DNA of 64,000 nucleotides from VMDJ01 sp038144195 (GTDB lineage: Bacteria; Pseudomonadota; Gammaproteobacteria; Chromatiales; Chromatiaceae), in NCBI GenBank assembly GCA_038144195.1, contig JAYQNH010000002.1, positions 1,550,001 through 1,614,000 of the forward strand, in the 5' to 3' direction. Each line of letters begins with the position of its first letter. Position 1 is the first letter of the stretch. Shown piece by piece: positions 59,546-64,000 of this stretch. A program made the position numbers and the translations under genes. The notes below the pieces were generated by a model. It saw nothing but the letters and a program-made list of their open reading frames with translations. It ran no database searches and was not told the origin of the DNA.

Positions 59546-60379
59546 ATGTCCATTATCTACGATCTTCATGCACATTCAACTGCTTCAGATGGCACTTTAT
59601 CGCCTGCTGAGTTGATGCAACATGCGCATGCCGCAGGTGTGAATGTGATGGCGCTGACCGATCACGATACGACAGCCGGTATCGCCGAAGCGCGTGATAC
59701 GGCTACTCAGTTAGGCATGGAATTTATCCCAGGGATCGAGCTTTCAGTGACCTGGAACAATCGTACGGTACACATTGTTGGCTTAGGTATTGATGAGCAT
59801 AGCGAGCCGATGCAAGCGGGCATCAAAAAACTCATGGATTTTCGTCAGTGGCGTGCTGAAGAGATCGGTCGTCGATTGGATAAGGCGGGTTATCCAGATA
59901 TGTACGAAAAAGCGAAGGCTTATTCAAACGGTCGCTTGATCGGGCGAGTGCATTTCGCACGTGCTTTGGTGGCAGCGGGTCACGCTGATACCGTTGGTGC
60001 TGTTTTTAAGAAGTTTCTAGTCGGTGGTAAGCCGGGTTTTGTGCCAGGGGCTTGGGCAGAGCTAAGCGACGTGGTGAATTGGATTCGAGAAGCGGGTGGC
60101 CGAGCCATCATCGCGCATCCGGCACGTTATGATATGACGCGCACTAAGCTCCGCCAATTGATTGCGGACTTTAAAGAACTAGGTGGTGAAGGCTTTGAGG
60201 TGTGCTCAGGCAGTCATAGCAAAGATGATGTGAATACCATGGCTCAGCACGCACGTGATTTTGATTTATTGGCGTCTGCGGGTTCCGATTTTCATGGTCC
60301 AGAAAACCCTTGGGTGAATCTTGGCCAATTGGCACCTATTCCGCAGGGCTTAAAGCCAGTTTGGCATGATTGGCATTGA
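59546..60379 (+). CDS. rnm: PHP-domain 5'-3' exoribonuclease RNase AM
   Basis: Intact protein of 277 residues from ATG 59546. The PHP phosphoesterase motif IYDLHAHSTASDGTLSPAEL is at the N-terminus. ALTDHDTTAGIAEA, IIAHPARYDM and SAGSDFHGP supply further metal ligands. The family (YciV/RNase AM, TrpH-like) trims 5' ends of rRNA and other RNAs and hydrolyses 3',5'-bisphosphate nucleotides. An in-frame TTG 6 bases upstream is less likely. yciO follows 6 bases later. Confidence 0.92.
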   Translation: MSIIYDLHAHSTASDGTLSPAELMQHAHAAGVNVMALTDHDTTAGIAEARDTATQLGMEFIPGIELSVTWNNRTVHIVGLGIDEHSEPMQAGIKKLMDFRQWRAEEIGRRLDKAGYPDMYEKAKAYSNGRLIGRVHFARALVAAGHADTVGAVFKKFLVGGKPGFVPGAWAELSDVVNWIREAGGRAIIAHPARYDMTRTKLRQLIADFKELGGEGFEVCSGSHSKDDVNTMAQHARDFDLLASAGSDFHGPENPWVNLGQLAPIPQGLKPVWHDWH

Positions 60380-60385
60380 TGATTT

Positions 60386-61012
60386 ATGTCGCAGTTCTTC
60401 CAGATTCATCCCGATAACCCGCAGCCACGACTCATTAAGCAAGCTGTCGATATTGTTCGTCAGGGCGGTGTGATTATCTATCCAACCGATTCCAGTTATG
60501 CTTTGGGTTGTCACATTGGTGATAAACATGCGATGGATCGTTTGCGAGAAATCCGTCGCGTGGATGACCGCCATAATTTCACCTTGGTGGGTCGAAGCCT
60601 GAGTGAGTTATCGGCTTACACCAAATTGGGTAATCAGGCACATCGTTGGATAAAGAATTTAACCCCAGGTCCTTACACCTTTATTTTGACTGCAACAAAG
60701 CTAGTGCCAAAGCGTTTGATGCATGCCAAACGTAAGACCATAGGTATTCGTATTCCAGATAACAAAATTGCGCTAGCGCTGTGTGAAGAATTAGGTGAAC
60801 CATTGATGAGTACCACCTTGATTTTGCCGGGTGACGAAGCGCCGATGATGGATCCGTATGGCATGCGTGACACCATTGGACATGCCGTCGATTGCATCAT
60901 CGATGGCGGCTATTGTGGTTATGAAGCGACTTCGGTGATTTCGCTTGAAGATGATGAGCCTGAAATTGTTCGTGAAGGAAAGGGTGATGTATCCCTATTT
61001 GAGAAAGCCTAA
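60386..61012 (+). CDS. yciO: YciO, YrdC/Sua5-domain protein
   Basis: Intact 208-residue protein of the YrdC/YciO superfamily. The segment GGVIIYPTDSSYALGC is the nucleotide-binding strand-loop, and LTPGPYTFILTATKLVPKRL, KTIGIRIPDN and EPLMSTTLILPGD are conserved. YrdC and Sua5 make threonylcarbamoyl-AMP for tRNA t6A, but YciO members are distinct and their own role is unclear. It is located between rnm and the M50 protease. The stop overlaps the next ATG. Confidence 0.92.
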   Translation: MSQFFQIHPDNPQPRLIKQAVDIVRQGGVIIYPTDSSYALGCHIGDKHAMDRLREIRRVDDRHNFTLVGRSLSELSAYTKLGNQAHRWIKNLTPGPYTFILTATKLVPKRLMHAKRKTIGIRIPDNKIALALCEELGEPLMSTTLILPGDEAPMMDPYGMRDTIGHAVDCIIDGGYCGYEATSVISLEDDEPEIVREGKGDVSLFEKA

Positions 61013-61689
61013 TGGAAGGTTTTACGCTCGTTCAAAAAATGGCGGCAATTGTGTTGCCACTGATTTTTGCAGTGACCCTACACTAGGCAGCACATGGTTG
61101 GGTTGCCGATAAGCTAGGTGATAGCACCACGCGTCGACTCGGTCGGATCACACTGAATCCAATTCGTCACATCGACTGGTTTGGCACCATTTTGCTGCCC
61201 ATGCTGATGATGGCTTTCACGGGCTTCTTGTTTGGCTGGGCAAAGCCTGTGCCCGTCAATATGGCGCATTTGCGTAATCCGAGACGCGATATGGTCTGGG
61301 TGGCGTTAGCAGGACCTGGTGCGAACCTGCTGATGGCTATTTTGTGGAGCTTGGCACTGTTAGCGACTCAGTTGCCCGTGATGCCGGAGTGGATGGTGCT
61401 GCCGCTGGCTGCGATGGCGGTTGCAGGTGTTTTTATCAATTTGATTCTTATGGCATTGAATTTATTGCCAATTCTGCCTTTGGATGGCGGTCGCGTTTTG
61501 GCCGGTATTTTGCCGCAGGCGATCGCTCGTCTGTATGCGCGAATCGAGCCATTTGGCTTTTTCATTATTGTCGGTTTGCTGGTGGCGGGCGTGTTGGGCC
61601 AGGTGCTCACGCCAGTTATCTTTGGCGGCATCAATCTATTGCCAGGTACCGAGCTTGTCTTCGGTATACTGCCTGTTTTATTACCTTAG
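61012..61689 (+). CDS. Site-2-type (M50) membrane metalloprotease (in-frame stop as sequenced)
   Basis: About 226 codons with several membrane segments. The zinc motif HExxH is expected in TLHEAAHGW, but the second codon is TAG (61084-61086), one base from GAG. The frame then continues intact: AAHGWVADKLGDSTTRRLG and the second zinc motif LNLLPILPLDGGRV. The start ATG 61012 overlaps the yciO stop. It belongs to the short M50 family without a PDZ domain. If the stop were real, it would remove nearly the entire protein. A base-call error is likelier. Confidence 0.86.
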
Positions 61690-61701
61690 GAGTCTCCTTT
61701 G
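61688..61701 (+). promoter_or_regulatory. trpS ribosome-binding site within an inverted repeat
   Basis: AGGAG (61688-61692) lies 6 bases before TTG 61699 and is the left half of the perfect palindrome AGGAG-T-CTCCT, which runs to 61698. The site decides the TTG start. Pairing could reduce its accessibility. Confidence 0.5.
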
Positions 61702-62912
61702 AGCGTTGTAGCGGCGCAGCACGCGCGAGTTTTGTCAGGTATGCGACCAACCGGTCGTCTGCACTTGGGTCATTACCATGGCGTGTTGAAAAATTGGGTT
61801 GAACTGCAGCATGAGTACCAGTGTCTGTTTTTTGTTGCCGATTGGCATGCGCTGACCACCAACTACGACGACCCGAGTAATATTCCTCAATCGACTTGGG
61901 ATATGGTGATCGATTGGTTAGCCGCAGGCGTTAACCCTGGTGAGTCGACGATCTTTGTGCAGTCTCGCGTTCCTGAGCATGCAGAACTCCATTTGTTGCT
62001 GTCGATGATTACGCCGTTGAGCTGGTTGGAGCGAGTACCAACCTATAAAGATCAGCAAGAAAAATTACGCGAGAAAGATCTCTCTACCTACGGATACTTA
62101 GGTTACCCCTTGCTGCAAGCGGCTGACATCTTGGTCTATCGCGCCGGCATGGTGCCAGTAGGTGAGGACCAAGTGGTTCACGTTGAGCTAACCCGTGAGG
62201 TAGCGCGTCGATTCAATCATATTTATGGTCGCGAACCTGGCTTTGAAGAGAAGGCAGAAGAGGCGGTCAAAAAGATGGGTAAGAAGGCAGCCAAGCTGTT
62301 TAATTCTTACAAGAAGGCTTACCAAGAGCAGGGCGATGATGAAGCGCTAGCGAATGCGCGCGCACTTCTCGAGTCGCAACAAAATATTGGCGTATCAGAT
62401 CGTGACCGTTTGTTTGGTTACATCGAGGGCGGCGGTAAAGTTGTGTTGCCTGAGCCGCAGCCACTGCTGACCAAGGCATCTAAGATGCCAGGCCTTGATG
62501 GTCAAAAAATGTCGAAGTCGTATAACAACACGATTCCGTTGAATGCTCAGCCGGATGAAGTTGAGAAACAGCTTCGTACGATGCCAACCGACCCTGCTCG
62601 CGTTCGTCGTAACGATCCGGGTGATCCAGCGAAGTGCCCTGTGTGGCAGTTCCATGAGGTTTACTCAGACGAACGTACTCAAAACTGGGTGCGTGAAGGC
62701 TGCACCACCGCCGGTATCGGTTGTGTTGAATGTAAGGGCCGATCATTGAAGCGGTTTTGCATGAATTAAAACCGATTCAAGCGCGTGCCAAAGAATACGA
62801 AGAGCAACCTGATTTGGTGAAAAACATCATTAACGAAGGTTGTGAGGCTGCGCGTGAAGTTGCTCGTGAAACCATGGATGAAGTGCGTCACGTGATGTCG
62901 CTGGATGATTAA
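61699..62912 (+). CDS. trpS: Tryptophanyl-tRNA synthetase (one frame break)
   Basis: Charges tRNA-Trp; about 405 residues. Class I motifs: RPTGRLHLGHYHG (HIGH variant) and GQKMSKSYNN (KMSKS). A segment of about 60 residues between GFEEKAEEAV and the LFGYIEGGG region makes this longer than the E. coli enzyme (334), like the Pseudomonas-type TrpS. One break near 62740 (a C lost) moves the last 55 residues to another frame (EAVLHELKPIQARAKEYEEQ). The start is TTG 61699. scpA begins 3 bases after the stop. Confidence 0.95.
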
Positions 62913-62915
62913 TCA

Positions 62916-63754
62916 ATGACCGTCGAGCAGCAAGTAACACCTGAAGCGGCATCACGCCGCCACCGAAGCCACAACAAGAAGAAATGCCTTTTGCGGTTGT
63001 CTTGGGTGAGCCACAGTATCAGCTCCCCAAAGATCTTTACATTCCGCCAGATGCGCTTGAGGTCATCCTTGAGGCGTTTGAGGGCCGCTGGATCTGCTTT
63101 TGTATCTGATTCGTCGTCAGAACTTGGATATTTTGGATATCCCTATTGCGGATATCACCGAGCAATACATTAACTACATCCAAATGATTCAGGACATGCG
63201 CTTTGAGTTAGCGTCTGAGTACTTGCTGATGGCTGCGATGTTGGCTGAGATTAAGTCTCGCATGTTGTTGCCTCGTGTGAATGTCGATGAAGAAGACGAA
63301 GAGGGTGATCCACGCGCAGAGTTGATTCGTCGTTTGCAAGAATACGAACGCTTTAAACAAGCGGCAGAAGATCTTGATGAGCTTCCTCAGCTTGGCCGTG
63401 ATGTGCATAGCGTCAAAGTCGATGCGCCACACAAGAATTTGGATTTACCGCCACCAGATGTCGATTTGAAAGAGATCTTGTTGGCACTTAAAGGATGTTA
63501 TGAGTCGTGCGGACATGTTTACCAGTCACCACATTCAGCAAGAGCCGCTCTCTTTGCGTGAGCGTATGAGTCGTGTTCTTGAAACAGTGAATAGCTCGAC
63601 CTTTACCGACTTCACTGATCTGTTTGATCTGGCTGAAGGTCGACCTGGTGTTGTCGTGACGTTTATGGCGACCTTGGAATTAATTAAACAACAACTGATT
63701 GAACTGGTGCAAAACGAATCATTCGGCACTATTCATGTTAAGGCGAGAGGCTGA
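62916..63754 (+). CDS. scpA: Segregation and condensation protein A (frame broken)
   Basis: Kleisin subunit of the SMC-ScpAB condensin; about 278 residues. After a variable Pro/Gln-rich N-terminus comes FEGPLDLLLYLIRRQNLDIL, the ScpA N-terminal segment. LASEYLLMAAMLAEIKSRML and, near the end, VVTFMATLELIKQQLIELVQ follow. Breaks lie near 62958, 63090 and 63500. It lies in the conserved trpS-scpA-scpB order, with scpB starting 1 base after its stop. Confidence 0.93.
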
Positions 63755-63755
63755 G

Positions 63756-64000
63756 ATGGCAGCGCCCGAAAAGCTAAAAAATATTATTGAAGCAGCCTTG
63801 CTTGCCGCAGGTGGACCTTTGTCACTCGACATGATGTTGACCTTGTTCCTTGATGAGGAGCAGCCAGAAAAGAAAGATTTACGCGAAGTACTTGATCAAC
63901 TGAAACAAGACTACGAAGGTCGTGGTATCGAAGTCGTTGAAGTGGGTAGCGGTTGGCGTATTCAAGTCGTCGAAGAGGTGTCGTTGTGGGTATCTCGTTT
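63756..64000 (+). CDS. scpB: Segregation and condensation protein B, N-terminal part
   Basis: The first 81 codons, cut off by the window end. MAAPEKLKNIIEAALLAAGG and SLDMMLTLFLDEEQPEKKDL are the first winged-helix domain of ScpB, followed by GRGIEVVEVGSGWRIQV. ScpB dimers bind ScpA in condensin. The start is ATG 63756, just after the scpA stop. The visible frame is intact. Confidence 0.93.
   Translation, partial: MAAPEKLKNIIEAALLAAGGPLSLDMMLTLFLDEEQPEKKDLREVLDQLKQDYEGRGIEVVEVGSGWRIQVVEEVSLWVSR

Overview
This 64 kb window reads as a chromosomal segment of a gammaproteobacterium. Nearly every gene is a core housekeeping gene. The gene strings match those established for Pseudomonas and related Gammaproteobacteria: dnaE-accA-tilS, prfB-lysS, suhB-trmJ-cysE-iscR, tRNA-Leu-tig-clpP-clpX-lon-hupB-tRNAs-ppiD, yejABEF, mltD-yafS-rnhA-dnaQ, pyrG-kdsA-eno-ftsB-ispD-ispF-truD-surE-pcm-nlpD-rpoS, yciB-yciI, and yciO-M50 protease-trpS-scpA-scpB. 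The species is not recognised. An Fe-S FNR-type regulator and an oxygen-independent HemN suggest facultative or microaerobic growth. No phage, insertion sequence, CRISPR array, rRNA or sizeable repeat was seen.

Layout. 1-6.7 kb: end of rnhB, dnaE, accA, tilS and a PqiA-like membrane protein. 6.7-14.4 kb: prfB with its programmed frameshift, lysS, ygfZ on the minus strand, an RNB-domain nuclease, and a 55-residue protein followed by a badly broken SbcC/YhaN-like ATPase. 14.4-22.8 kb: a Cys-containing small membrane protein, suhB, trmJ, cysE, iscR, prmB, hemN, an acyl-CoA ligase and a CPBP protease. 22.9-32.1 kb: tRNA-Leu, tig, the ATP-dependent protease genes, HU, two more tRNAs, ppiD and an Hpt-domain protein. 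32.1-40.9 kb: fabI, a YejABEF-type peptide importer and mltD. 40.9-44.3 kb: yafS, rnhA, dnaQ, fnr and a Q/N/P-rich exported protein. 44.4-57.8 kb: the pyrG-to-rpoS string, with three minus-strand genes set into it (tatD, an Smr-domain gene, an RNase J-like gene). 57.8-64 kb: a parvulin, yciI, yciB, rnm, yciO, an M50 protease, trpS, scpA and partial scpB.

The dominant oddity is that about half of the protein genes are interrupted as given. Most breaks are single-base insertions or deletions, often in short homopolymers. There are also in-frame nonsense codons in tilS, a pqiA-like gene, trmJ, fnr and the M50 protease. Essential genes are affected (dnaE, tilS, trpS, pyrG, eno, ispD, ispF, scpA), and the sequence on both sides of each break stays well conserved. 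Uncorrected sequencing or assembly error is therefore the likeliest explanation. I annotate such genes over their full reconstructed span and say where they break. Two cases stand apart: prfB, whose internal TGA is the known RF2 autoregulatory signal, and the SbcC/YhaN-like ATPase, whose break density far exceeds its neighbours'.

Functional themes are replication and its fidelity (DnaE, DnaQ, RNase HI and HII), translation (RF2, LysS, TrpS, TilS, TrmJ, TruD, PrmB, three tRNAs), proteostasis (trigger factor, ClpXP, Lon, PpiD, a second parvulin), Fe-S and redox control (IscR, FNR, HemN) and envelope biogenesis (KdsA, MltD, NlpD, FtsB, IspD/IspF, FabI). No clearly novel multi-gene system was found. 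The best candidates for a second look are the membrane-spanning SbcC/YhaN-like ATPase with its small partner, the orphan Hpt protein, the Q/N/P-rich exported protein and the RNase J-like protein.
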